A stretch of DNA of 64,000 nucleotides, taken from Azolla caroliniana (Eukaryota; Polypodiophyta). The stretch's first letter is position 1. Every line of letters begins with the position of its first letter. Where the stretch lies: positions 32,922,001 through 32,986,000 of the forward strand of contig JBHGNT010000001.1 in NCBI GenBank assembly GCA_043228905.1. The letters are read 5' to 3'. This document shows, piece after piece, positions 50,964 to 61,747 of the stretch. Below the pieces are notes generated by a model. That model was not told where the DNA came from and did no database searches. It was given only the letters and a program-made list of their open reading frames with translations. The position numbers and the translations under genes were made by a program.

Positions 50964-52969
50964 ATCATGTGATTTATACATTTGTACAAAGAGATACATG
51001 ATGATGCCTTTGCAAAAACCTTAAACTATGGCTAGCGATAATTGGTGTTGACATATCCATCTGTCAACATGTTCCCTTTGCAGAGTTTCAATATAGCAAA
51101 TGAGGATTAGGGGATGGATATATTCTTATAAATGAATGATCAGTGAGCTTGAGCATAGAGTAGACAACCGGAGGAACGCAGATGTGGGCATATCGCTAGC
51201 TTATTGGATGTTCCTATCATTCAGCGATGTAAGCGTTTAGTAGTTGAGGGTGAATTGATCTGATATCTTTATGCACTCATGACTGTCAGTAAGACGGATG
51301 TATTTGGATTGGAGTTTTGAATATGAGAATTCTATGGAATTTTGATCCACAAGTGTCAGCCTTTCACATCAGCGTTTTGTTTCGTTTTTTCTTTATCTCT
51401 TGGTCTACCACGGCTGGGGGGAGTTCTCCCATGTCTACTCCTTGGACTTTTTGTTTTTGGTTTGTAAATAAGGGTTTAGGGTTCCATAGATATGCAGAAA
51501 CAAGAACTATCTAAAAGCTTTGGGTTGGCAGAATATTCGAGAAGATTAATGTATTTACCATCAGCAAAATGTTGAAAATGTTAAACTATGGTACATTATG
51601 TTATGCTTGCATCTTCCCCGCAGCCTATATGATGAGAAATAAGTCATGAATAAGCAAAAACCGGCAAACAATTGGTTTTACGTATGTTGATATGTATATA
51701 TGTATGTAGGGGATGAGTACGCAATGGACGATAACTATACAAGAGAAGCAACGTGAGTGTCGTGAGTGTTTTTGGGTATACATTTGAAAAAGGGGGAGGA
51801 TCTCATATCGATCACGTGTATATGGTCCAATCATTCATTCCTTCCCTAACTTGCTACATAGGAATTTTGCTCCCCTATCCCAAAAGGAAAAGGCACACGC
51901 ACTCTATTCGGAGGAGGGTTTTGCTTTTGTTAGCCTCACTCTTTTGTTCGATGCAACCGAAGCCTTTTTCTCCTCATGCCTTTAACTCGAGGAATCTGCC
52001 TTTCTAAGTAGTAGAACGATAATAGCATTCATTTTTTAGCAAAAATATAATTTCCCTTATTCACATACACTCCCACGTTGTAAGGAAGATGAACACATTG
52101 TCGAGGCAAACATGTGCATGGATATCAATGTCATGACTTGCACATAGAGGCCGACCATCTCCCACCAAAAAAATCCAAGAGAAAAATGTATTACTTGCCA
52201 AACTAGAGTTCAACATACGTCTCCCTTTCCAATGCAACATGCAAGCAAGAGAGTGTACCATTTTGATTGCATCAACTTTGGTTCTTTTTATAATCAATAT
52301 AATCAACTAAAAAACTTGGAAATGTACATGGTCGACACTAACAATGCTACATTCTAATTTCTTACGTCAACAATATGCTACAATGATCACACAAATGTTT
52401 CTACTAGTCTACCAATGTATTTTGCATGCTGATCCACCTAGACTTCCAATAAGGTCCTTCATTTTCACACTTCAAAAGCCAATACACTCATTTTGTAGTT
52501 TCTATAGGTCACAAAAAGGATTTAAGGAAGGTGAAGACAACTTAAAATGATGCGTAAGTAGGAAGTGATCTCATTTGTGAGCAACCAAACAAAGCTTGTG
52601 AACATTACTTAGAATGATACCCAATGGTTGCCTTGAACTTCTAGGAGAAATTGAGCAGCACTAAACACTTCTAGAATGATACCCAATGGTTGCCTTGAAC
52701 ATTACTTAGAATGATACCCAATGGTTGCCTTTAACTTCTAGAAGAACATTTTACCAATTATGAGTAGTATAGCTACTCAAGATTTGAAGATTTAAAATGA
52801 TATCTATTTTGAGTATTAACAACTTATTTAAATGTAAAATTATGGTATATTGTGCTATAACATATGATCTTGATAGAATTGAAATAACTATGACTCCACA
52901 TGTGATACATCGATATTGTTCAATTCTAAATGGATATTGTTGAACTGTATGTTGAATGGTATGGTGTAA
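50964..52969. other. Intergenic region; right part is an old copy of the DUF4220 gene 3' flank
   Basis: From about 51830 to 52910 the sequence aligns, with many changes, to 56580-57790. Shared landmarks include CTCGAGGAATCT, CAACATGTGCATGGA, ATCCAAGAGAAAAA, TTAGAGTTCA.CATACGTCTC and GGTA.ATTGTGCTAT. No gene is seen. A short triplication of AGAATGATACCCAATGGTTG occurs between about 52610 and 52735. Confidence 0.7.
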
Positions 52970-54035
52970 TTGTAGTTGTTGCAGCACTCGTGCATTTCTA
53001 TGGAGTTCCCTATCCTGACCATCCCGGGAATACGCTCCTCCAATCGATCCTGCATGTCTATCTTCTTGGTCTGCCACACTGGCACAGTTTGCTTTGCTGA
53101 CCTACTGCCTTCTTCATGCAGAGGCATGCCCATACCAACCATACTTATGTCCGGTTTGACAAAACTAGCCGAGTGAGATGAATGCCTCCATAACAGCAGT
53201 CCCCAGAAGCGAGAATGTTATGTTCCGCGCCTCTTCCACTAGCTTCTCTTCCTCGTGTTGCTTCATGGTGGGGGGAGAGAAAAAAGAATACCGACACTAT
53301 GAGCAAGATCATGGTTACAATACAGAAGAAGACCCCGCATTTGGTGAAGGCGGTAGCTGCAGCCTTCGCGTACAGATCATTGAATATGAACCTCAACTCG
53401 ACATCGAGCACGAATGCCACGTCCTTCATCGACTTTAATATCTCGTGACCAATGAAGAAATCACGAGTCTTCTTGGTCTGCCTCCACTCGTACATGTAGA
53501 TGCGGTGACGGTCAAAATTTGAAAAGAGAGAAACCCATACACATAAGGTCAACATGGGGTGGGCGTGTCTTCAAGATCTTCCGTTCACAAAACATCATGG
53601 AGACTCACGAGCTGAGGCGTTTTTTTGACAGCTTCGAAGCCTGGCTTGTCTTCATCTTTTTGGGGGCTATCGAAGACATTGAAGGGATGAAGGAAATTTT
53701 GATTCCACTGATCCTCCCACTGAGAACATAGCGGTATGTAAATTGCTCGTCAGGTTCCTTACGGATCAGCTGAACGATAAAAGGCTCAAGCCGCATAAAT
53801 CGTATTTGTACAAAGCAGATTCTTTGATCGCCAATTTGGATGAACATTCAAGGGTAGGTGTCCGTTTGTCTGATTTGATAATTCCTGCAGCAATGAAACC
53901 GAAGCTAACGCGAGCATAGCCCAATGTGGTGATGCGCCTTGCAACCACATAGACACATTCAGAGCTTGGCATCTTCAGTGGCGTATGCAGGGAGCATCGA
54001 GACGAAACAGGAGGATGGTCGCCAAGACATCATAG
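52970..54035 (-). pseudogene. DUF4220-family pseudogene, related to the intact gene at 59-61.7 kb
   Basis: Fragments in shifting frames match the intact gene. They include AIKESALYKYDL then FMRLEPFIVQLI, FTYRYVLSG, MYEWRQTKKTRDF, VAFVLDVELRFIFNDLYAKA, and FCIVTMILLIVSVFFFLSP. Several frameshifts and stops separate them. The match begins at about residue 85 of the intact protein and fades near residue 460, so both ends are missing. The right breakpoint coincides with the inverted repeat at 54036. No single long frame remains, so it is dead. Confidence 0.9.
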
Positions 54036-54089
54036 ATGGATATTTAAAGTATACCGTCGGAAGCATGACGGTATACTTTAAATATCCAT
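54036..54089. repeat. Perfect 23-bp inverted repeat with an 8-base loop
   Basis: Arm 54036-54058 begins ATGGATATTTAAAG and ends ACCGTC. Arm 54067-54089 is its exact reverse complement. The loop is GGAAGCAT. All 23 positions pair, so the DNA could extrude as a cruciform or the RNA fold as a stem. It sits where similarity between the pseudogene and the intact DUF4220 gene ends. Confidence 0.95.
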
Positions 54090-55111
54090 GCAAGAATCAC
54101 ATTCAGACAGCATATACGATTCAGTTGCATTGCCGTGGATATATCTCATAAAGCACCAAAATATCTCACCTAAACACCATAAACTTCTTTCGAAGGAAGT
54201 ATTTACGATTAGATTTGAATGATTTCAAGGAAGTTTAGGTCGGCTGAGTCAAATTATTTCAGGAGTGTATAGCGCATAGACTAGATCAACCTAGGGGATT
54301 ATATTCTGTTCCATCGCTGGTATCTTCCAATTTCTCGCTTTCCATGTGTACCAGTAAAATGGACTTCACAGTTAAACGGTGTGAGCGCATTGCAAAACCA
54401 AAATATCCTGTTTTTTGGTGAAGAGCCAATTCTACAAGGATCAAACACCATCACCATTACGACTTAGTACAGCCTAGTGCGCAGACAATCTAAGAAAAAA
54501 AATCCAACCACTCGGAGTTTTCCTGTGCAAATGTAATAAGTGATTGGAAATAAAGCGTGGAAAAATATTCGATAATAGAAAACGTAAACACGAAACGGAT
54601 GGGGAGAGACTGAGATTGAGACAGAAAAAGCGAAAATATGTTTAAAACTATTTCATTCATCTCAGGAAAATAGTCGAAAGACTAGTGCACCTGCTTCTGT
54701 GTATCCCATTTGATTATCTTCATGTAAGGAGGCGGATTAAGGGAATTTCAGATGAAACCTCGAATAAGAGAACATGAGATTCCCTTCAGTACGCCTCCTT
54801 TGTTCCTTCTTTCTTCGCCTTTCTTAAACGGATCTCAAGAGACATCAACGTGAACATAATACATGTGTTACAAATGTATTCTGTAAACGTAATCCAATGA
54901 GTTCTTGGCAAGGCAATAACACATTACAAATATGACTCCCTTCACCGTTTATAGTGCAGTTTGAGACCTACTCTCTAATTCTCAGAAAAACATTAGCGCT
55001 TTGAGAAAAACAGACACTTTTTTAACTTCCCGTTTGCCAAAGAAAATATGAGAATTACTTCTTGGTTCCACAAGATGAGCATTAAATTCTGAGATAACTT
55101 GCGTGGATAAT
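54090..55111. other. Intergenic stretch right of the pseudogene
   Basis: No reading frame or repeat is supported here. It does not align with the intact DUF4220 gene or its flanks as far as I can see by eye. Confidence 0.45.
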
Positions 55112-55396
55112 TTAGGGCGTAACACACGGCACAGCAGAGAGGGATAAGACGATGTATCTTTTCCCTGCAGCGTCAGAAAGGAAGTGTTTGAAGCCCCATT
55201 GTCCAGAAAGGATCAGAACAGATGTTGGCCTGGTGAAATAGGCGCCATGGATTCTGTCACATAAAGAGGAGATCTCATGGCCCTTTGGAAAAGGCCCAAG
55301 GTAGAACAGGAGGTGGAGCAGTGTTATCAGCATCTCAATTCTTCTTTCTTCATCGTCGTCTTCTTCTGTTTGCTCCTCCGTCTTGAGGGGGTGCAT
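55112..55396 (-). CDS. Hypothetical 94-aa protein
   Basis: A short frame starts MHPLKTEEQTEEDDDEERR, followed by a hydrophobic stretch EMLITLLHLLFYLGPFPKG and a mixed C-terminus with CDRIHGAYFTRP. Acidic then membrane-like composition and fair codon use make it somewhat better than a chance frame. The DNA upstream on the same strand (to about 55560) is leader-like, with two AAACCCTAA telo-box-type words. I recognise no family. It could be a first exon, a relic or chance. Confidence 0.3.
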   Translation of the reverse strand: MHPLKTEEQTEEDDDEERRIEMLITLLHLLFYLGPFPKGHEISSLCDRIHGAYFTRPTSVLILSGQWGFKHFLSDAAGKRYIVLSLSAVPCVTP

Positions 55397-55563
55397 AATA
55401 AACAGAAAGAAGGGGTTTTTTGGTTCTCTACAGGGACAGACTCTTTGTTGTTAGGGTTTCGGGTGTCCTGCTTAGGGGACAAATTTGAGAATTACACGAA
55501 TTGAAGCATTGCCAAAAAGATAATGAGGGGCAAGAGCCCTAAACAAAAACCCTAAAGAAAGCA

Positions 55564-56007
55564 TTGGCAAAAACCGCGGACCCTTTGTTGTTCACCCGCG
55601 TGGGCCGGCCTTCGACACACACCTCATGATCCCATCCACGCTTCGCATAATGTGGATTAACTTTCTTACATACGTTGGCAAAAACCGCGGACCCTTTGTT
55701 GTTCACCCGCGTGGGCCGGCCTTCGACACACACCTCATGATCCCATCCACGCTTCGCATAATGTGGATTAACTTTCTTACATACGTTGGCAAAAACCGCG
55801 GACCCTTTGTTGTTCACCCGCGTGGGCCGGCCTTCGACACACACCTCATGATCCCATCCACGCTTCGCATAATGTGGATTAACTTTCTTACATACGTTGG
55901 CAAAAACCGCGGACCCTTTGTTGTTCACCCGCGTGGGCCGGCCTTCGACACACACCTCATGATCCCATCCACGCTTCGCATAATGTGGATTAACTTTCTT
56001 ACATACG
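55564..56007. repeat. Minisatellite: four identical 111-bp units
   Basis: Units start at 55564, 55675, 55786 and 55897, each beginning TTGGCAAAAACCGCGG. I see no differences except at the first unit's left edge. The unit is GC-rich (CACCCGCGTGGGCCGGCC) unlike its surroundings. 111 is 37 codons, so frames stay open on both strands: a 170-codon minus frame (56051-55539) repeats KRGWDHEVCVEGRPTRV, and a plus frame of 135 codons also runs through. Perfect copies imply recent expansion or homogenisation. Whether the minus frame is translated is unknown. Confidence 0.95.
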
Positions 56008-59000
56008 TTGGCCTCTTCGAAAACCACCGATAAACGTAAGGATATCATCAAATCCTTGTCACATAGCGAGTATCATTTCATTTGCTTTGTCAAACGCAAA
56101 TGTATGTTTGTGCCTCGATAGTAGAAATGTAGATTGTTATCACAAATGGAACATGAGCAACGTGCCATAATTAGAAGTTGGTGTTGTTCAAACGAGCTCA
56201 AGTGAGGCATTGTAGCATCTGGACCACCGTTCGAATTGTCACAGAGAGTTTCCTACCCCAACCTTGTCATCCATAAGAAGCCACACCAAAAACATCCACC
56301 GGCAACGAAAAGTGCCATGCTTATGGGCCCTCCATATTTTTATCCGAATTCATCGAGCGCTTGCCAAATTGGCAACATTAGATATGCTCGATGAAAAGAC
56401 TTTTGAACTTGCTAGATAAAACAATTTTGGTTTTATTTAGTATGGAATATAGTGCTTGTATCTCTCATATGTATATTACCTTGACGTTATTCTCGAAGGG
56501 CAACATATCAATCCATTCTCTGAATAAACGGCCGGGAAGAAAAGAAAAGAAAAGAACCGGCAGATTCTCTCTTTCTCGGAACAATCATTCATTTCCTCAT
56601 TATTCAGCCACATAGGAAATTTGATCCCCCCATCCACGAAGAATAGTTACACTCTTTTGTGGATGCAATCAAAAGGTTAAACAAACAAGCAAATACTTAG
56701 CTTTTTCTCCTTCTTCTTTCTTTTCATCATGCCTTTTACTCGAGGAATCTACCTTTATAAGAAGTAGAATGATAACAACGCTTGATTTTTGTAGATTTAT
56801 GTATTTTTTCTCATCCACATACACACACACATGTATGTCACTACGTTGAATACATTGATGAGCCAACATGTGCATGGACATCAATCTCGCGAGTCGCAAC
56901 TGATGTCATCTCATTGAGAAGGAGTTTTGGGCTTTACACTTTCATATTGTGGGCTACATAACTTCACCTTAGGAAGGGGATCTTGTTCCTCGTGCCCTAC
57001 CATCTTCCACCAATCTAATCCAAGAGAAAAAGGTATTACCAAATTAGAGTTCACCATACGTCTCCCTTTTCAGTGCAACACGCAACCCATTGAGCTACTT
57101 TATATAGAAGAAACAATCCATTTTAATCGAATCCACTTTGGCTCTTTTATAACCCACACATATGTTTGAAATTCTTGGAAATTTATTTGGCTGACAAATT
57201 AAGATTGGTGTATTCTAACATTGACAGACAGTGTTGAAATGATATCGCAAATGTTTCACCTAGGAGGAAGCCGATGTTCTTTCAAGGCGATTTCAATGTG
57301 TTCATAATCTTTTCTTAGTTTCTTAGCTTTACAATATCAGAGGAAGGTCCTCCATTCTCCCACTTCATTATAAAGGGCTTATAGGTCATTGCAAAGATTT
57401 TAAGGAAGGTGGGGACGTTTAAAAATGATGCCAAAGTAGAACATGAACTCATTCCTAACCAACCATAACATATATTGTGAATATTGTACTGCTTACTTTT
57501 TATACTTAGAAGAACACCCACTAGCTGTGCTACACTTTTAGAACAACTAAGTAGTGACCACCTGACTTGTTATAGTAATTTACACAGGAATGATGAAACA
57601 AAAGGGAGTTTGGCTTTCAATACTTGAAGCTTTCAAATGATGAAAAAGCTTCAAATTCATACATGAAAGGGTTCGTGTGTAATAGACGAAGTCACAATAT
57701 TTAATAGCAACAACATCTCAATTTGTTAAAATATGGTAAATTGTGCTATATTGTATGATCTCGATGGGAAGAAAATTATGATGACTCCACACTACACTAG
57801 GATAGTTTTACGCCATAGTAATATCATGTAACTATATACTTAATTGTATCACGGGTTCTAAATTATGGTAACTAGAATTATAAAATTCCTCGAATGCTAT
57901 TTGCATTTTCTTATATGAGAACTCAATTGTAATATAAATTGACCTAGACTACAACGCAATAAATACCATGTGCATGATGATATGCTAATACAAGCTTATG
58001 GCAAGTATTCTATTCGGGAAAGCACAACTTGTAATCCCATAAAATTTTTAAGACATAAAACAAAACCCTTTTGAAACATAAGTCAATTGAGATCTTGAAC
58101 CTTCCACATTTATTGCATGCAAAAATGTATGTGAATATGACAAGAGTGAGGTGAGCAACATCACAATGTACATACGTAAAACGGTTGCATGTATAACGAA
58201 TAGGACGAAAGCATGCACAAACTAGTAAAATATTGAGACAACATGAAGATTGTTGAACTTGTACATTCAATTGCACAAAACCATGTAAATGCATGCGCAG
58301 TTGAAGCATGTTGTAACCCAATATCTTATGGGCAAAGCACTGCGCAATGCGTGGAATGAAAAGTTGGATTAAGGGATATACTAAAGTATGTAGTTTGAAC
58401 TGATAGGCTAAAACCACACACCACGTGCCTTTTTCTTATTCCTTATTCCACCAACAATGAAGCTCAAACGCATTTGACATGGTTCAATACACATCAAACA
58501 TCAATACACTAGGACCCATTAAAACCAAACATGGCTATTTTAGTAGAGTTGATCATTTTTAGTAAACACACACATGAGACTAATCATATACATACTATGT
58601 GATGGACATGGCTATTTTTATGATTATGTAAGAGCAAAAAACATAGCGCGTAGATCGAAAAAGATCATCTCCAATGAGGCTAGATACTAATTCTTCGCCG
58701 GTAGCAACATAGTTTTTCACCCATGACAACCGGCATGGCCCTTTATATGATTAGGGTCATCATCCCACTCCAATCTATTACATAAAACTTACACATTGCC
58801 AATAATATATAGCCTCCCAATGCTTGGCTTGAGCGGACACACTCTCGACCGACATAAACCTAGTCGTGATCGGAACGGTGAAGTATCGGGTCACGTGTTC
58901 CGACGACCGGGGACACGCTGACTCACCGGCGGCATTCAGTCTGTCCCTAGTAGTAGTGGTAGTAGTAGTATGGATAGTTAGAATTGCAGTAATGGTAAAA

Positions 59001-59011
59001 TAATAATATGA
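56008..59011. other. 3' flank of the intact DUF4220 gene
   Basis: About 56580-57790 is the counterpart of 51830-52910 (see there). 57.8-59.0 kb has no supported gene. GC content rises near 58860 as the DUF4220 gene approaches, and a short GTA/GTAGT run lies at about 58948-58970. Confidence 0.6.
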
Positions 59012-61747
59012 TTATTTTTCCCCGGCGCCTAGGTGGCCGAGGAGGACCCAGACGTTGGTGAGGAGCTCGCCGCCCATGGTGAGCTGCTGGAGATGCTCCG
59101 CCGATTTGTTGGCGGCGGCGGCGGAGACGAGGATCTCCACCCAGATCTCCAGGATGAGCCCCCACCTCTCCCCCGCGTCCCGGATGTCCAGTAGCTCACT
59201 CGCCGCCAGCGTCCCTGCGCGCAGCCGGTACGGCACCGCCGCCGCGCTCTGATCCTGCCGTACCGCCTGCACCATCACGGCGATGTGCGCCCTGTCCCAC
59301 GTCCTACACGTCGCCTCGTGCAACAGAGCTCTCTGAGTGTCCATCGCCAGCTTCCTGGCGATGTCTGGCTGGCATGGCAGTAACTCCATCTTGTGTACCA
59401 GCAAGTACGCCATGTACCGCGACAGAAGCTTACTCATCCCAACTAATACCGCCAGTGGCGGCGGCGGCGGCGGCGGCGTATCTTTGAATACCGCCTCTTC
59501 CTGCTGCTCGCCAGGCATTTGGTTGCCCCAATGGTCCGATGAATCCTGTAGTACCCGTCTATCTTGATCTTCATCACAATCCATACCCCTGCAGCTTCTC
59601 GATGACACATCCTCTTGTTCCCCCACATTCCTGTAAGAATTTTGTCCCGAGCTGTTGTGGGCGACTACGTCGTGCCGGTATGACATAATATAGTCACTAT
59701 CATTTAGATTCTCCGTCGCCAGTCCGGCCGGTGGCCTCCCACTGTTAGAGTTGTCTGTGCCATCATCATCATCATCTACTCTTGACTCCGGAAAACCATC
59801 GGATAAGCTTGGGTGGCGAGGCGCCTTCACGCTACTACTGCCATTTTGTGTGACAGGATTATCAAGCAGCTCGCAGATACAAGTGGCCACATGCCAATTT
59901 ACTAGGAGGTTCTCCAGGTCTGTGTATGTGGTGCCCCCCAACGCGGCTGAGAAGCACTTCTCATGTGTAATATCCTCACGTTTACCGAATCGGTCACGGA
60001 GTTGCTCGATGCGATGGGTCGAGAGCGTCATCACATGCAACTTAGGCCAACTCTTACATGAATCTAAGACCCTCGACAGCACCAAGTGCTTGAAATCATC
60101 GAGGGTTCGAGGGTCGTACTCGTACTGAGGCTGAATTAGCAACCCAAACAGACGTGGCCGACCCTGCAGAATCCACTTCCCGAATCCGGAATGTAGAATC
60201 AAGTTCTGCCATAGATTGGATAGCATGTTGTTGATACTGAATTCTCTGTGCCGGCAATTATAAATAGGGTCCTTCTCGACATGACTCTTTCCTCTCATGG
60301 CATATTGACCTATCCTGTTGTTCCAATACTTGTGCCTTGCAAAAGAATTCCTCACCCTGATCATCTCCAGAATGCCCACGGCCACCCAATTCTGCATCGC
60401 TATCTTAAACCCACAATTCCGGTAGGAATCGGTTTGCCGGGATATGTCCTTCTGCACGCGGATGTATATGCAGGCCAACCACACTTTTGTCCAGTCTGAC
60501 AATGCCAGGCGAATGAGCTGATATACCTCGACGGTAAAAGCCGTTGCCAGTAGCAAGAATGTTATGCTCTTTGCCTCTTTCACAAGCTTGTCTTGCTCAT
60601 GTAGCTTCATGGCGGGGGAGAGAAGAAAGAATCCCGATACGATGAGGAAGATTGTGGTGACGATACGGAAGGCGACGCCTAGCTTGGTGAAGGCGGTGCC
60701 CGCAGCCTTTGTGTAGAGACTGTCGAATATGAACCTCAACTCGACATCGAGCACGAATGCCAGGTCCGTCACTGGCTGGAAGATCCTGTGACTACCCAAG
60801 AATTGGAGAGTCTTCTTGGTCTGCCTCCACTCGTACATGTAGAGGCTCACGAGGCGGCGGCGGTAGAGTTTGAAGAGAGAGAAGCCCACGCACATAAGGA
60901 CGACATGGTGATGGGGTTTCAGGGCTGGGGAAGACAAGACATCATGGAGAGTCACAAGCTCAGGCGTCTTCTTTACAGCTTGGAAGCCCGGCTCGTCTTC
61001 TTCTTCTTCGGTGCCATTGTAGACATTGGAGAGATGGAGGAACTTATGATGCCATTCATGCTCCCCGGTGAGAACGTAATGGTAGGTGAATTCCTCGTGG
61101 TCATGGTCAGGTTGTGGTATTGTGGCCACATCCACAGCATGAGCGTTTCGCCTGGACAGTTCTTCGTCTTTGATCTTCTGGGCGATAAACGGCTCGAGCC
61201 GCATGAACTCGAAGATGGTGAGAGCCGATTCTTTGATCGCTGATTTGGAGGCGTGGTGGAGGGCCAGCGTCCGCTCTGCGGATTTGATGCTTCCTGCGGC
61301 AAGGAGGCAGAAGCTAATGACAGCATAGCGCCATGGTGTGACACAGCTCGCGACGATGTACATGGCGGACGCGATCTGGAGGAGAACCGTGAAGCCGTGA
61401 CGGAGCCAGAGCTCGGAGTCCTCGGTGGCGTATGCGGAGATGTTATCAGGGGCGCCGAGATGAAGCAGGAGGATGGGCGCCCACACTGCGTAGATGGTCT
61501 TCCCACTCAGGGCTGCGTTTTGGGCGAGGCCCCCCAGCACCAGGATGGCCACGAAGTCGGACATGCTGTAGCTGCTCCAAGCTATGAAGCGGCATGTCCT
61601 GTTCCATTTCCGTGTTCCGCCCGTGAGGAGAAGCAGGATCTGCAGGAGGAGGCTGGCGATGGTGCCGATGGAGATCCACCAGTGGCTCAGGAAAGCCAGC
61701 ATTTTCTCCTGGTCGGGTCCCAGTAGTCCGGTGGGCGGTGCCACCAT
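59012..61747 (-). CDS. DUF4220/DUF594 multi-pass membrane protein, single exon
   Basis: This 911-aa intact frame has no introns. The N-terminal DUF4220 part has membrane segments near residues 25-45 (IGTIASLLLQILLLLTG), 58-80 (SMSDFVAILVLGGLA), 85-100 and 118-145, plus later pairs including FRIVTTIFLIVSGFFLLSP. Family words include SIKSAERTLALHHAS, AIKESALTIFEFMRLEP, MYEWRQTKKTLQFLG and VLDVELRFIFDSLYTKA. A charged, low-complexity stretch contains polyproline encoded by a GGC run (about 59457-59476). The C-terminus is the DUF594 motif, ending LLTNVWVLLGHLGAGEK. The family is plant-specific, expanded and of unknown biochemical function. The gene is markedly GC-richer than its surroundings. A decayed paralogue lies at 52.97-54.04 kb. 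Confidence 0.93.
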   Translation of the reverse strand: MVAPPTGLLGPDQEKMLAFLSHWWISIGTIASLLLQILLLLTGGTRKWNRTCRFIAWSSYSMSDFVAILVLGGLAQNAALSGKTIYAVWAPILLLHLGAPDNISAYATEDSELWLRHGFTVLLQIASAMYIVASCVTPWRYAVISFCLLAAGSIKSAERTLALHHASKSAIKESALTIFEFMRLEPFIAQKIKDEELSRRNAHAVDVATIPQPDHDHEEFTYHYVLTGEHEWHHKFLHLSNVYNGTEEEEDEPGFQAVKKTPELVTLHDVLSSPALKPHHHVVLMCVGFSLFKLYRRRLVSLYMYEWRQTKKTLQFLGSHRIFQPVTDLAFVLDVELRFIFDSLYTKAAGTAFTKLGVAFRIVTTIFLIVSGFFLLSPAMKLHEQDKLVKEAKSITFLLLATAFTVEVYQLIRLALSDWTKVWLACIYIRVQKDISRQTDSYRNCGFKIAMQNWVAVGILEMIRVRNSFARHKYWNNRIGQYAMRGKSHVEKDPIYNCRHREFSINNMLSNLWQNLILHSGFGKWILQGRPRLFGLLIQPQYEYDPRTLDDFKHLVLSRVLDSCKSWPKLHVMTLSTHRIEQLRDRFGKREDITHEKCFSAALGGTTYTDLENLLVNWHVATCICELLDNPVTQNGSSSVKAPRHPSLSDGFPESRVDDDDDGTDNSNSGRPPAGLATENLNDSDYIMSYRHDVVAHNSSGQNSYRNVGEQEDVSSRSCRGMDCDEDQDRRVLQDSSDHWGNQMPGEQQEEAVFKDTPPPPPPPLAVLVGMSKLLSRYMAYLLVHKMELLPCQPDIARKLAMDTQRALLHEATCRTWDRAHIAVMVQAVRQDQSAAAVPYRLRAGTLAASELLDIRDAGERWGLILEIWVEILVSAAAANKSAEHLQQLTMGGELLTNVWVLLGHLGAGEK

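Noticed and set aside
55564-56007. CRISPR-like array
   Set aside because: Units are contiguous with no variable spacers, and the genome is eukaryotic.
55626-56033. 135-codon plus-strand frame through the 111-bp repeat
   Set aside because: It exists only because the unit is a multiple of three; no start context or unique sequence supports it more than the opposite frame.
60788-61726. Long plus-strand open frames (60788-61243, 61253-61726) opposite the DUF4220 gene
   Set aside because: They are antisense shadows of a GC-rich coding sequence; codon bias of the minus gene keeps them open and they show no domain.
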